DNA of 64,000 bases. It comes from Pardosa pseudoannulata. Taxonomy: Eukaryota; Arthropoda; Arachnida; Araneae; Lycosidae. Position numbers and translations under genes: made by a program. How positions within the stretch are numbered: the first letter of the stretch is position 1; every line of letters begins with the position of its first letter. Below, piece after piece: positions 45,546-58,848 of this stretch. The notes under the pieces are model-generated. The model worked only from the letters and a program-made list of their open reading frames with translations. It ran no database searches and had not been told where the DNA came from. Location of the stretch: positions 75,183,978-75,247,977 of the forward strand of contig CM063499.1 in the NCBI GenBank assembly GCA_032207245.1, in the 5' to 3' direction.

Positions 45546-48500
45546 ACATCCAGACAAAGTGAAAGTGCAAGCCAGGGGTGACTGCTTTCATTATTTTGAT
45601 AAATAGATTGCAGATGTTTGTCGCTGCTCTATCCATATATTTAAAGTTTTAAAAGATCACTTTATATTTATATATGTAGATTTAAAAATGCAAATATTTG
45701 TTCAATTAATACAAAAAAAAAACTTTGGTTATAAGTAAATATTTGCCATTTACATATAATTTGATTTGTTTCATTTTAATTTATTTTACTAACACTGAAA
45801 TTACCTTTTTTTTAGCCTGGCAGTTTAATTTTTTATACTAATAGTTTTAATCTAAAAATAAAAATATATTAAGATAATTAAAATCAGTTATTTGATAAAA
45901 CTCTGTTAGTTTGATCATAGATTTTATAGTATTTTATTTGGTAATCATAAAGTTCTTGAAATTATCATCTTTCAGTCCTAGATAAGCTGTTGTTGTTTTA
46001 TAGATATTATCAAAAGTTCAAATTTTGTTTACTATTTTGTGAAACAATTGTTTTTCTGTGAAAAATAATTCTACAAAATGGGCAAATGAATCCCATTATT
46101 AAGTGAAAATTTTATATTATCTGGTGACGGAGAAGACATTCTAAAACATCCTTTAGCTTGCTTTTCCTACATAGATAAGTAAAAGTAAAAAAATATTTAA
46201 AGATTTTTTTTTTTTTTTTTTTTTGTTAAAAATGTTGATAATTAATTTGTTGAAAATACTTTTTGACATATTTAAAATTCAAACCAGTCTGTTTAGAACT
46301 GTAACTTCTACTCATAAAAAAAGGAAACTTTAGCTATTTGTCTTTCAACTATGCTATCATTCAATTAAAAGTTGTTTCATAAGTATTTATGAGCATTTAG
46401 CACAGTGATAAGTGGAAAGATAAATAAAGGAAAGCACAGTTATAGCAGAGTTTATTCTTTGCATCATTAATTTCAATTAATTTGTCCCCTCTAAATAGTC
46501 AGGTATATTCAGAATTTGATGTCAGTACTTCTGTATAGCTTGTATTTGTGTGTCTGCTCTGTAATATATATTATTTAAGGACAATGTTGGCATTATTAAA
46601 AAGGGGATAGTATCATTTAAAATTTATTTTTATAGTTTGCATTCGGTTACTTATAGATGACTCTACTTAAACATAAGAGCTACATTTGTAGTTTTTCATG
46701 AAAGAATTTGTATGATGCCCATAGTCATTCATTTAAATATATATATACATACATATATTGGTGCAAGGCAAGATTTTTTTGCTAATTTTATAACATTATA
46801 AATTCTTTTTTACATATAAGATAGGTTTATCTTTTATATTTTTGAACGATCTCAATTTTCAGTGTTAGTAGTAGTTTAGAATTATATTGAAATTTGAACC
46901 ATACATTTATTTCAGTTTTACTGCTCATGTTTTTTTTAAGCGTTGAACTTAAAATATTTCACCCCTGGAAAAATGAAAATTTGCTGGTGAAAAAGTCAAA
47001 GCTTGTTCATATAATACAGTGGTCTGTCGAATGAGATATATTGCTGTAAAATTTTTATTTATTTCTTTGTTGCATTTATACTTATAAATTATATAAATAT
47101 GTATTTAAGAACTTTAGACAAATTGTGTGATACTGTACATTTTTGCTTGGACTTTTGATTTTTGAGTGTGCACCAGTTACGAGATTAGGTTAAGCTTTTT
47201 TTATTTGCATTTACAGCATTCTGATGCAAAACTTTTCTTTAGATTGTAAGACTGATATGTAGATTATAATTATTGAAAAAAGAAACATTCCCAGGTATAA
47301 ATATATGTCCCAATTAGAGAGTGTGTGAGACAATTGTATTTTTAATGAAATTTTATTGTGTTAGATTATCTCTCAAATTATTAATTTATATTTGTTTAAT
47401 TTTTTTTTTTGTCATTTTTAAAATTGCAATACTGTTGCGAGAGAGCATTTCATTGTGCTAATTTTACAGAAAGAAATATTTATATATTTTATCTTATTGT
47501 TTTAGTTTACTGTTGTAAGCTAAATGTGTTTATTCTGTTTGTACCTGATGAATTTTTTTTTGTCCATTTTTACTGTCTGAAATGTAAGTTTTATTAGTTG
47601 ATTGCATTCCACTTTAGCAGTATTATTTCAAAGTCAGTGAGGTTATAACATTGACATTAATCAAAACTTTTAAGTTTCTTTTTAAATGTGTTTAAAATAT
47701 AAGTTCTGTAGAATAATGCACCAAACCCATTTATCTAGATTGGATAAAACTGTCCATAAAAGTAAATTGCCAGTTATTCTGAATTAGGTTTCATAAATGT
47801 TAATAATTTTTACTTATGTACCACTAAAAAATTAGTAAATAGAAATTAAAGCAAACTAAACTGTTTAAATGAAAGAACTCTTTTGAATTATTCCTCTTTT
47901 TTTTCCCCTAAAAGAAACTCATCAGAATAGTTCTCCTTTGTATTTCAACCATTAAATTCTTTTATTTAAACATGATTCAATTATTTTTGTAGAAATCAAA
48001 TCATAACTATGCATATATGACTGTAAAATACCTCACTAGTAAATTGTTATTGATATACAATGCACTGAAATTTCAGCAAGTGATTTTTAGTAAATGTTAA
48101 CAAATTATTGTAAGAATAGAAGCACATTGAAAATGTAGAAAATAGGCTTAAGAGAAGAAACTGTTATTTCAATGATTAAAAAAAAGTTTACCTTGAGTAA
48201 TTTAAATGCATCTTTTTGTACCACACTGTAACTCTATTTGGCCTTTACCTTGCAAATTTGTGTAAGTACTTTGAAAATTAATGAAATTTCTGTGATCACT
48301 TCAAAACTAAAAGCTGTGTGTATCTCTGCCTAAGCTGAGAGACTACATCAGAGCTTTAAACTGCACATTTATTTAGTTTGAGTTGAAGCACAGGCTAGCT
48401 GCATTTAACTATTTTGAAAAATTGAGAGGGTGATTTTCATTTATGTAACAGGAGTGAATAAAATGTAAATACTGGGCTGCCTTGACTTATGAGTTTAGCT

Positions 48501-50288
48501 TGTTCTCTGACAGATCGCAGGATTCAAATTACTTGTATGTGAAATCATTGAATATGTTCCAAAATATTCACCACACCCATATAATTGTTTAAAATAACTA
48601 TACATTTTAACTTGAAAATGCAAAATATCTTAGTAAGGAGATTTTTTTTCTTAACTTACTGGTAATTAGATATGGTATATCTTGTTCCTTGAACTCCAAT
48701 TTTTCTTGCACGTTTTCTCTTTGTCCAATGGCATACTAAAATTACAGATACAAAAAAGATAAATGTGTGAGAGATAATGCTGACCAAGAGAGAGTAAAAT
48801 TAATATACCTATTATATTTATATTATATATTTAATACTGCATATAAAAATACAATAAACTAGTTTTAAATAATGATATATAGCATTCAGCCTTTACCTCA
48901 GAGGTCAAACTTGAAGGTTTTGGAGGTAGAGGAAAAAAAACAGAACTAAGGGTAGCTTGATGTCAAATCAGTTTTTCTGATTTAAATTAAAGCAAGTTAA
49001 ATTAATGCTATTTTCCCAAATGTTTTGGTCACATTTTTAACATAAGAAAATTGTATTTATTAAGAATAAATATTACATACAAGCATGGTGAACCTATAGA
49101 AGAGAACAAAAAGAAATAAACCAATTTTATATTGTAAACTACATTATTGAAATTTTTATTTCCACTTTTGCTTAAGTTTCTTCTTTATTGATTTTTGGTT
49201 TTGATGCCACTTAAGCTCGTTTGCATCTTGGATTTGGGCTCATAAATCAAAGCAAAATATTGACTGAAAGGTAGCTTAAACTTTTATGTTAAGGTGTTTA
49301 CATGTCAGGATGTCATTGTTTATTGCAGATCTGTACACATTATACATATGTGTTCATGTGTATGTATCATACATATACATGTATGTATCATATAAAAATG
49401 CATATAAATGAGATGATTATTTTGCTGAGGTATTTTGAATCTAGATAAATGGGTGTTTAATTACCCAATCATTACAATATTGTGCATTTAAAAGTCAATC
49501 TATTAATAGGTTTAAATTCCTATGTATAAATTCCAGATCCCTTTGTTTAATACTTATAATTTTGTATTATGAATATTTTATATAAATTCAGATTATTTTT
49601 ATATGAATGTATGGGTGCATTTATGTTAAATAGTATGAATAATTTTTTTAGATATACTAATTACAAGGTTCTACTACTTAAAATGAGTACCTTAAATATT
49701 GGCATATATTGGGTTTTTAAAATTTTTTTTGGTTAATTGAAGTGGTTTATACCTTTTATCATGTAACTTTTACAAAATTAATCATTGACAGTTTTTATTA
49801 AAGCCCAATCCTTATCTACTATTTAATATCTGTAAGTGCCATACAGTGTTAGGAAATGCATATTAATCTTTAACAATTGCTGTAGAACAAGCCTTTTAAT
49901 ATGAGCATATGCATGTGCTGGACATGTACATGAAGCCCTTTATAAATTGCATTCCATTTTGTATTAATATGTTTTTTAACTTAGTGAAAAATTTCATGAA
50001 TTATATGATAAGTTGTATAATTCACATGATTGTCTTCCGGAATAAAGTAACAATTTTTTTATTTGTAAGAGATAAAAAACAACCCCATTTTGTGTGTTAA
50101 AATTTTTATAAGTGATGTATGCACTTTTAGTAAACATCTGAGTGAAGCCTAATTTATTGCTATTCAATATGTGTTCTTAAAATTTTATTTTATTTTATTT
50201 TATTTTTTGGCAGTGATTACATTTGTGTTTCAGGATTATTCTTATAGCTGCAAGTCAGGCATGTGCAACTTACTTCAATAGGAATATA
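45546..50288 (+). other. Probable long 3' UTR and immediate 3' flank of the myosin gene
   Basis: No transposon ends or coding frames recognised over 4.7 kb, unlike the introns. Candidate AATAAA signals are at 45857-45862, 46423-46428 and 48457-48462, among others; sequence alone does not show which is used. Contains a 21-T run (46204-46224). Several short open frames (e.g. 47409-47597, 49909-50100) are low-complexity and unsupported. Confidence 0.5.
46204..46224 (+). repeat. Poly-T tract (21 T)
   Basis: Uninterrupted T run in the probable 3' UTR. Similar runs: 42942-42959 (T) and 63296-63315 (A). Confidence 0.95.
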
Positions 50289-50430
50289 CATGGTTTCCGT
50301 GTACCTGGAAAATCATGGATTTAGACAATGGATTAATTGTCATGGAAAGTCTTGGTTTTTCAAGTAAAATTAGTAAAAGTCATGGATCCACTAAATTACC
50401 AATTAAAAAAAATGTATTGAAAAATGCATG
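50289..50430. mobile_element. TCATGGAAAG-family repeat, truncated copy 3
   Basis: CATGGTTTCCGTGTACCTGG and the following 130 bp match the left end of the 25955 and 33457 copies, then the similarity stops. Confidence 0.65.
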
Positions 50431-50824
50431 CAAAAAATTCAAGAAAAACTAATGTTAGTGAGAAAAAAATTAGTTAATAAAACTAATTAATCTAGAAAAT
50501 AAAGAGAAAGACATACTGTATTCAGCCAAAGGTCTGGTTGCAACTTCAGTCAGATATCTGGTATCCAGTATCTAGGCAAATTGACATCAGTTCCATCACT
50601 GATATATGTGATACATAAAAATATCTTAATTTAACCCTCTATTGCTCCATATAAATTCCCATCATAAAAAGCAAAAAATATAATACAAAATAATAGAATA
50701 TTCTTAAATAAATAAATTAAAAAAAAAGAGTGCAACTCTATAGTTGACACAAGATTGTCAATTTCAGGAATATTGCAAACACTGAAATTTGCAACATTTT
50801 TTCCAAATGTACATTATTGGGTCA

Positions 50825-51632
50825 TATCTTCTTCTAAAGCACTACAGCCTGTTACAGGCCAAGGCTGACCCAAGCAGTTTTTTCCAGCCATTCCTATCTG
50901 CTGAAAGACCCCTCCAGTTTCCCTTTTTGACAGTAGTTAAGTCCCTCTCTACTGAGTCAAGCCACCTAATTGGTGGTCTTCCTCTGCCGCATGGGATGAG
51001 TGAAAGTGAGCTAGCTTTTTTACTGGGTTTATGTCATCGAGTCGGAATAGGTGTCCAAGCTGTCGCAGTCTATTGATTTTTATGACTTTAACAACATGAG
51101 GTTGCTTATATTTTTTATAAATTTCAAAATTGAATAAAGATCTTCAAAAATTATTTTCCTGAACTGAACCAAATATTTTTCTTAAGATTTCCCGTTCAAA
51201 AGTCAGCAATTTATTTTCATGCAATTTGGTTATTGCCCAGCATTAGCTTCCATAGAACAGAATTGGTCGAAGTAGAGTTTTACAGATGTTAATTTTCGTT
51301 TTTAAACTTATAAATCGAGATTTTAATTGGTTTTTAAGGCCATGATAGCATTTACTTGACATGGAGATCCTGTTGTTTATCTCTACGTTCAAGTCATTAT
51401 TAGTGGTGATGGTTGTTCCAAGATATTTGAACTGTGAAACTATTTCAAAGGTGTAGCCTCCCACTGTAAATGACTTTAGATTAGGTGTACTCTGGGATGT
51501 TTCCATAAATTTTGTTTTATCTTCGTTTATTTTTAAGCCTAATTTACTAGCCTCAGCTTCTAATAAATTAAAAGCTTCTATAATATAATTTCTGAATCTA
51601 GCAACCAAGGCAAAATCAGCAAATGCCAAGGT
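50825..51632 (-). pseudogene. LINE reverse-transcriptase C-terminal pseudogene
   Basis: The minus-strand frame 51629-51243 (128 codons) encodes AFADFALVAR, GLKINEDKTKFM, FKYLGTTITTN and KTLLRPILFYGS, the palm/thumb motifs of non-LTR reverse transcriptases. The catalytic ADD is reduced to AD-F, so it is inactive. After a stop and frameshifts come TKLHENKLLTFEREILRKIF, INRLRQLGHLF and GRPPIRWLDSVERDL, typical of the LINE C-terminus. The 3' end lies at a TTCTTCT (GAA-type tail) near 50828. Similar C-termini are abundant in arthropod genomes. Confidence 0.85.
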
Positions 51633-52380
51633 TTGTAAAGTCTTCTGGTATTAGGTCATATATTGATCTATAAAAATCAGTTAGTATAATATCCTCGATT
51701 CTTGGCTTCAGATAGAGATGTTCTTGTAGTCTGATCGGAAACATCCTATGCTAGTATAAAACTCAGTGTCGGTAAATTTAAGAACAAAATCGTCTCTGCA
51801 AGATGATTAATGGGCTAGATTCTATAATATTTTGGAAATTTGTTGGTCAAACAAAATCAATAAGGAAGCCATGTTTATCCCACAGACCATATGTTGCACA
51901 TGCCTGCTGTTAATTCTAAAGTTATTTGCAGCAGTAACAAGTTGTCTACAAATATGGAATATTTTATTAAATTTTAATTTACTGATATGATTGAAAATTG
52001 TGTTCATATTTTAGTGAAACTAGTATTTTGTTCTAGAAACTGTGTACTAGTAAGATTCTCAAATGTTTCGTAAGATTGCTATTGAAAATACAAATGATAG
52101 TTCTTAACTGTGCCTTCTGAGGAAATAAACTTGACCATCCATCATAAATTATTAAAATAATCTTTAAAAAGTCTTTTTAAAGTGTAAATTCAATGATTTA
52201 TTTGGAGAAAAAATATTTTAGAGTTTTACACTTCTTTTTCCAAAAAGAAGTAAAATATTAAAATATCTTGAAATAGTTTTAAAATTTAAATCTTTCAATA
52301 GAAAAGAAAATCTGAGATTTGTAGGATATTTTTTGTATTTAAGTTCTTGTGTTAAATTTGCTTAAAAGATAATGTAATTT
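51633..52380. other. No gene recognised
   Basis: 51633-51800 may be decayed upstream LINE sequence (an open direction continues but no motif is legible). The rest is A+T-rich with nothing identified. Confidence 0.4.
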
Positions 52381-52389
52381 AGAATAAAT

Positions 52390-53000
52390 CAGTGGTTCCC
52401 AACATTTTTAGTGATCTGCATTTTTAGCGAACTGCTTCTTTTCTGTGTATAAATAACATTATTTCAAAGTGCAGAACGCACTTATTGAGAAAACAAGCTT
52501 ATACATACATAATATATGTATTTTAGTTATTAATTTCTGTATTATTGGCATTTATTCACAATAGTTTAAAAGTAAGGGATTTTTTTATAAAGAGTCACTT
52601 GTGAGTTATTACTTGCATTTACACAATTTCTCGCTTTCATTTTTCTGTGCAAAGTGATTAACTCATTTCACACAGGTAGTTAGTGGAAAATTGTAAAAGT
52701 ATCTCTGATCTTTTTTTGCCAACTTCAATAAGGCTGAAACTGCATAGATCAGAATTTAATTCCCTCATGTAGCAAAACAGGAGACCATACGGCTCCAAAC
52801 CAAACATAGTCTAATTCCAAATTAAAATTTCTAATTAAAGTTTATTTGTAACATGAATTTTGATTAATTTCTTTTTCATTTGTAGTTAGAATTAGGTGCT
52901 AGTTGTCATTAAGTATTTAAAAAAATTTGTCACTCTCCAGGGAAATATTTTTCTTTTCTCTATATGCATGATTTCCTGCACTCTAATCTGGGAACCACTT
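52390..53000. mobile_element. hAT-like element with CAGTGGTTCCCA end
   Basis: 5' CAGTGGTTCCCAACATTTTT and 3' CTGGGAACCACTT are inverted copies, a very common hAT terminus. AATAAA-containing flanks are similar but not an exact 8-bp duplication. A SINE tail fragment (about 52766-52808, CTCCAAACCAAAC) is inserted inside. Confidence 0.65.
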
Positions 53001-53216
53001 TTAATAAACGATTACCAATGAATAGTTCACACATCTCATAAAATAAAACTTTTAAAGTTTTGAGTTGTGGAAAAAAAGGCATATCAAATTTATGGCTTGT
53101 TAAAAAAATTTTTCTCTGATAGAAACAAATATTTTGATTGTCTATCGTTTGTCATGTAAACTTTTTATTTTTTAAGCTCAGATTTATTCATTCAAGTTAT
53201 ATTAAAATCTCTTTAA

Positions 53217-53445
53217 CCCTTAATTTGGCAAGATGTTTTTTCAAGTATTTTTTAATTTTAATTTCTGTTATTTTCCCATGTCTGTATAGACATTAGGATC
53301 TCTGTAAAATAAACAACAACAAAAAAAAATATCATTTTCCATTTATGAGGTAATTAATGTTCGGTGTGGTGTACACTGACAATTATGTTACTATAGTAGT
53401 TATAAATATACATGTCCGGTGTAGCGGACTTAGCCAAATTAAGGG
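53217..53445. mobile_element. piggyBac-like MITE flanked by TTAA
   Basis: 229 bp with perfect inverted ends CCCTTAATTTGGC / GCCAAATTAAGGG and TTAA at 53213-53216 and 53446-53449. It contains GTGTGGTGTACAC and GTCCGGTGTAGCGGAC palindromes, in the same style as 32119-32352. Confidence 0.85.
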
Positions 53446-53980
53446 TTAACACACACAAAATTGGGTTTTTGTAGATTATCACATCTAGAGCTTATAATTG
53501 AATATTGCGTATTGTTTGAAATTGTTTTTTGTGGTTAGACTTGTGTAAAAGCAGTGTAGTATAAGCTTTTGCTGAATGTACTTAGTATAATTGCAGAGTT
53601 AGGAATAATGTCTCAATGAAATTGCTGTAAACTTCCCAGTAGTTATCGACAGTTAAATTTTTACATATTTTTATGCTGTATTATGGGGACCAATAATCCT
53701 TTAAGGCAGTTTTAGAACTGAATCTATTTGAGATACAATCACTATCATAAGATTGCTAAAAATTGTCACATTAATTTATTTGTCTTTTGCAGCATGTGAA
53801 TAATTAGCAGCAGGGTTTGGTGTTATATACCAATGGATATATATTAATATTTATTTCTAAATATCATGATATTTTCAAATTATCATCTAAGAAATTTTGT
53901 AGGTTATGCTTTAAAATGGAATGAACCATTAAGCAACTGACATGTTAAAATTTTCATATGTAAACTAAACCTTCTATCAC

Positions 53981-54125
53981 CAAGCGATGGCTGAATGGTA
54001 GAGCACTACTCTTCAGTATCAGAGTTCTCATGTGTGAATCCCACTGCTGTCATGGGTGTTTGTACCCATTCAGAATTGGCTTTAAGCAGTAGGTCCTGGT
54101 CTCATTAGTCCTTGTGAGTTAAACC
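53981..54125 (+). repeat. tRNA-derived SINE, 3' truncated
   Basis: GATGGCTGAATGGTAGAGCA head (A box), a B-box-like GTGTGAATCCCACT, then GAATTGGCTTTAAGCAGTAG. It stops before the usual CAAACC tail. Confidence 0.7.
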
Positions 54126-54218
54126 AAGTCTAGACCTAGATCTTCTACCCCTATCATAAAAATTCTGTTTTAGATTACACCTCTCAATCAAGAAACACCC
54201 ATTTAGAGTGGCCATTAA

Positions 54219-54847
54219 CCCTTTCATGAGCCATTTAGTTTTTAAATTCCTCTTTATTTTTATCTTTATCAATTAAACAATAGCATTTAAGGAAATGTAT
54301 TTTTTTGTCAAATTTTATGTTTATATTTAAGTTCTATGGGAAGTATACAGCCCTTGGAACTATTATGGTCATACATAAAATTCAATTTAATCGTGATTAT
54401 TTGCCAAGGAAATAAGAAAAGTATGATTCAATGACCAGGGTACATCATTTGTGCTACATCATCTACAGTTACCACCCAACTTTAGTATCAGAGTTTGTGG
54501 GTTCGAATCCCACTCTGACATGGGTGTTTGTAGCTATTTGGTATCGGCTTTAAGCACTAGGTTCCAATTTCATTAGCCCTCATGTTGCACAAAAATAGAG
54601 TGTAGCACTCCAAACCAAACCAAACCAACTTTAGTTTATGATTTCCCATACTGGTTGAGACCACATCGTCAGGAACCAAACCTTTTCCATGGAAGCTAGC
54701 AGGATAGCTTTTCTTGGATTATCCATCTATTACCTGATGAGCTAATACTATAATGGGATAGAAGTTGGTCTTGTTTTTAACTTCTCACAGGTGTATTTCA
54801 CAAAATCATGTGGGTGGAAAGTAATCTTCCCAAGGCCCACTAAAGGG
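54219..54847. mobile_element. TTAA-flanked piggyBac-like element with nested SINE
   Basis: Ends CCCTTTCATGAG and CTAAAGGG with TTAA at 54215-54218 and 54848-54851. The inverted match is short (CCCTTT plus weaker similarity), so this is less certain than its neighbours. A SINE lies inside at 54480-54635. Confidence 0.55.
54480..54635 (+). repeat. tRNA-derived SINE with perfect B box
   Basis: GGTTCGAATCC (54500-54510) is the exact Pol III B-box consensus. The A-box half of the head is absent. The body and CAAACCAAACC tail are complete. Confidence 0.75.
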
Positions 54848-54851
54848 TTAA

Positions 54852-57800
54852 AAACAAAATGTCTAATGTATCCAAGCAGTTATTTTCTGCTTCAGATTCA
54901 ACAGGTGCACTAGAAGGAATATTTTCGGTCTTCAGAATAAGTCAATACTATGTAATTGATTGTGGAATGAAAATGCAGATAAATTTGTTTTTATGTGAGT
55001 ATTTTAATAAATAATAATAATAAAATCGTCTTGACACTTGAGATTGAATCATTTGTGTTTTGAATGAAAACAAAAAACAAATTATTTATTTTTAGAAAAT
55101 TTTACCGTTTTATAGGGGTCATTCTTTATTATTTTTAAATTATAATTTGTTTTCAAAGAAAAAAATTTAAATATTAATATAAATATAAACGCTTTAAGTA
55201 AAGTTTATATTATGCATAGAAATAGTAATAGGATGGCCATTTAAAAATATCAAAATATCAGATATTTTGGAAAATATCATGATGTTTATAACCCTGTTTA
55301 GTAGCATAATTTTCTTGGTGATCATGTATTTAACATCTTAATTAGAAATATGCATTGTATGATTCATTTAGACAGTTTAAAGTAATAGATTACTTATACT
55401 CTTCATTTTTTTTAAATTTTAGTGTACAAAAATTAATATTCTTTTAAATATTTTACATTTGCATTTATTTAAAAGATTTAAAATGGTTACAGATTTTTAC
55501 TAATTGGACAAATTTTAAATTTAAAGCAAGATGTAATAAGAAAGTGCAGAAATATATAAAATTATTCAAATGTCTGTAAATTAAATGTTACAGTTGTCAT
55601 CAGTTATTACTTTTGTATCGGTTGTAAGGTAACCTATTGGACGACAAATTAATGTATTCTTGTATTTTATTTGTGTAAGAGGGAAGTTTACTGCAGATAT
55701 TTCTTTGTGAAATCCCTGAAGATTTGCCATATTTTGTTTGTTTTCTTAGTACTTAACATAAGTTTTTCTAATATACTTAATTTGTGGTAATTTGTATATC
55801 ATTCTTCATAATTGTATGTATTTAAATTTATGTACGTTTTGCAAATTGTTCAAAAGGAATAATTCAACAAACTCATAAATTGCTGATAATTGATTTGAAT
55901 GATAATTATCTTTTTAAATACTGTTATTTTTCAAATAATTTAATAATTTTATTAGTGATGCAGCTGATTGGCTGAATCATTATCTTTATATTGAATATTT
56001 CTTTTATGTTTTAAGTGAGGGAAGTATTCACTTGTACACATACTGTAATCAGATACCACATTTTATATATTTAAATAATAATAAAATGATTGAATGATTT
56101 TTATACATTAAAAGGATTACAAAAACATTTTATAGCCTAAAAAGACTGTCAGTGAGCCCTTTTCATAGATTTTAATATTATATAGTTGTTTACATTCACT
56201 TCATTTATAATTTAAAACATTAACATCTAGTGTTTGTATGGGGGGAAAGTTTAGATAATGTAGTTCAAACAAGATAAATATTAGAAAGACAGTGTCAGTT
56301 ATCAGTAGTACTATGTAAGTAGAAAATTACAAAAGATGTTACTTGCATATAATGAAGGTAGATGCCTCGTAACCTTCAAAAATATAAATATTTAAAAATA
56401 GAAAAAGGCTTCCTTAAGCAAACATACTGTACTGTTATGTATGAAATAAATTAGGAAGTATTGAATTTTACTAAGAGATATATTTTTAAGAAATTCGAAA
56501 TATGATTGTAATTGAACTATTACTGATAAGAAATATATGTAAATTGGAAGGAAAGGCAAAGGAAACCATATTATTCTGTCAGTAGAATTACGAAGGAGAG
56601 AAAAACAGATTTTAAATCCATAGTAGTTACTTTGATTTTGTTTTTATGATATATATTTAAGGAAATTTCAGTTTGTTATATTTAGTATCATTCTTATGTA
56701 GATGATATGTTTAAAAAAGTAAATGACTAACAAACTGGCATGCATTTATTAATTGTATTTCGCTAATTTTTCAGTTTATTCTTTAAGAAATGAAAAAAAA
56801 ATTCTTAAAAGAGGTTTTAAATGAATAAGCATTCCAGTATTCTATCAGGATGTTTTAACGAATCATACTTTCCAAAATTGCAAAGTGTCTTTAAGTTTTT
56901 AGGTAGAGTATTTCTCTACTTTGAAATGACATTAGCAGCTTTAGAAACAAAGCATTTATATATAAAATTATTGTAAACATGAGTTTTTGTCATTAACAAG
57001 TGTATGCATGAGTTCAAAAGATATAAATATTTGTATGTATGTGTACATATTTGAAAATTATACAGTGATATATTCCCTAAGACTTATTTATCAATTTATT
57101 TACTTGTGTTACACAAAGTTCAAAATAAATATTTATGTGTGTATGTGTGCATATTAAAATATGGGGTGATATGTTACCTGAGATTTATTTATAATTTTAT
57201 CTTCTTGTTTTGTCCACAATATTCCAATGCGATCAATCAAACCATTCCAATTATATTATCTGTTACATGTTATTCTATCTTTGTTGATTATTGTTTTCAT
57301 ATTTTTGTTCAGTTTGTACATTAATTTATGTATATACATATTCTTGTTTTTGATACTTAAGGCTATGTAGTTGACTTCTTTCACTTTTATAACATTGCAT
57401 TTTTATTAGAAATGTGTTTGTTCACTATTAAATTCATATGGAATTTCATGAAAATTCTTACAGCACTGGTAGTTATTGTTATTTACTAAAGTTATAAACA
57501 GTAATTAGTGTTCATTAGTTATTTGAAAGAAATGAAATATAATTTTGCTAGTTAAGCTGCTAATATATCAAAGTTTAACTTTTTCTGTAATAATTCTTAT
57601 TAAATTAAGGTTGTATTTAGTAAATTGAGAAAGAACTTGTGTTAAATATCAAAAGGAAATAATTAATGGGGAATATGTTATTAATATATTGTACTATGAA
57701 ATAGTATGAAAAAGTATAACCTCAAAGCAGTTATTAAATTGTAAATTCTTTCCTTTTTTCTTTTACTATAATTAATTTTTATTTTTTTTATGAAAAAAAA

Positions 57801-57860
57801 AGGTTAGTATGAAAATATTACAAAAAAATTGAATGAAAATGTACTTAGTATAATTACAAA
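54852..57860. other. Intergenic, A+T-rich, nothing recognised
   Basis: Three kilobases without inverted repeat ends, tRNA-like sequence or a credible frame. The 72-codon frame at 57106-57324 is hydrophobic low-complexity and unsupported. Confidence 0.55.
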
Positions 57861-57863
57861 TCT

Positions 57864-58589
57864 CAGGCTTGCAATTCCGTCACTTTTCTCACCTTTAGTC
57901 ACTTTTTTTACAATTGATCACTTTTGGTCTTTTTTTTTAAGTAAACAGTCACTTTTTTCATGGTGTATCACAGCAAAAGTCTGTTGTTGAAAAAAGAAAA
58001 TCTGAATTAATAACAAAATATTTTAATAAAAGACCAAAAATGGGATGCTCTAATCTTATTTTTCTTATTAAAATGTAATTAGTCATATGGTTTCCAGAAT
58101 TTAGTGATTTTAAAAAATCGTAAAGAAGTTCCTGAAATGTACATTTGTACTGAAATGTACATTTAATACATTAAAGTAATTTACGTCAAAGCACACATTT
58201 CTCTTTTTCTTTTTCTTCACAATTTTTGTTTAGATAATCTAATCTAGCTATGTACATATTTCAAAACATCATTAATATATGCAGAAAATTGTGATTATAA
58301 AATTAATGTATTGTATGTATTCAAATCTAATTTATAGATTTTCTTGAATAAAAAGCAATGTTGAGTTGTGTTAAACAAAATTTTTAACCTTTTTTGTATT
58401 TGACACTAAAATCATGTCTTGCATGAATCATTTGATTTAGAGTTAAAATAAATAGAAAAATCTTAATAATAGTATCTGTAATCAAGGGGAGAAAAAAAAT
58501 TACCCTTTTTTTTTTCAATGTTTAGTCACTTATTCTGTATTTGTCACTTTTCTCACCTTTTTGAAAGTACCTCAGCAGTTGCAAGCCTG
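57864..58589. mobile_element. GTCACTTTT-family inverted-repeat element, copy 2 (intact)
   Basis: 726 bp with perfect 11-bp inverted ends CAGGCTTGCAA / TTGCAAGCCTG and a 6-bp duplication AAATCT on both sides (57858-57863, 58590-58595). Multiple GTCACTTTT motifs lie inside each end. Near-identical to 4430-5147. The CAG start suggests hAT but 6 bp does not fit that class. No transposase. Confidence 0.85.
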
Positions 58590-58848
58590 AAATCTTTAAA
58601 TCAAATAAGTAATATTTTCAACATTTAAGTATAAAAAAATTCATAATTTTCTAAAAATGGTCTGCTAGTTAAGTTAGTTTAATTACATAAAGAAACTTTT
58701 TTTGTCTCAAAGCAGATTACTGTTAATATCTTGTAATTCAGATTTCATTTTCATATGTGTAGAATCACAATGATGTTAAGCTAATAAATTCGATATGTTC
58801 AAAGGAAACAATCAAGAAAACTATTATTTATCATTAGAAGAAAATTAA

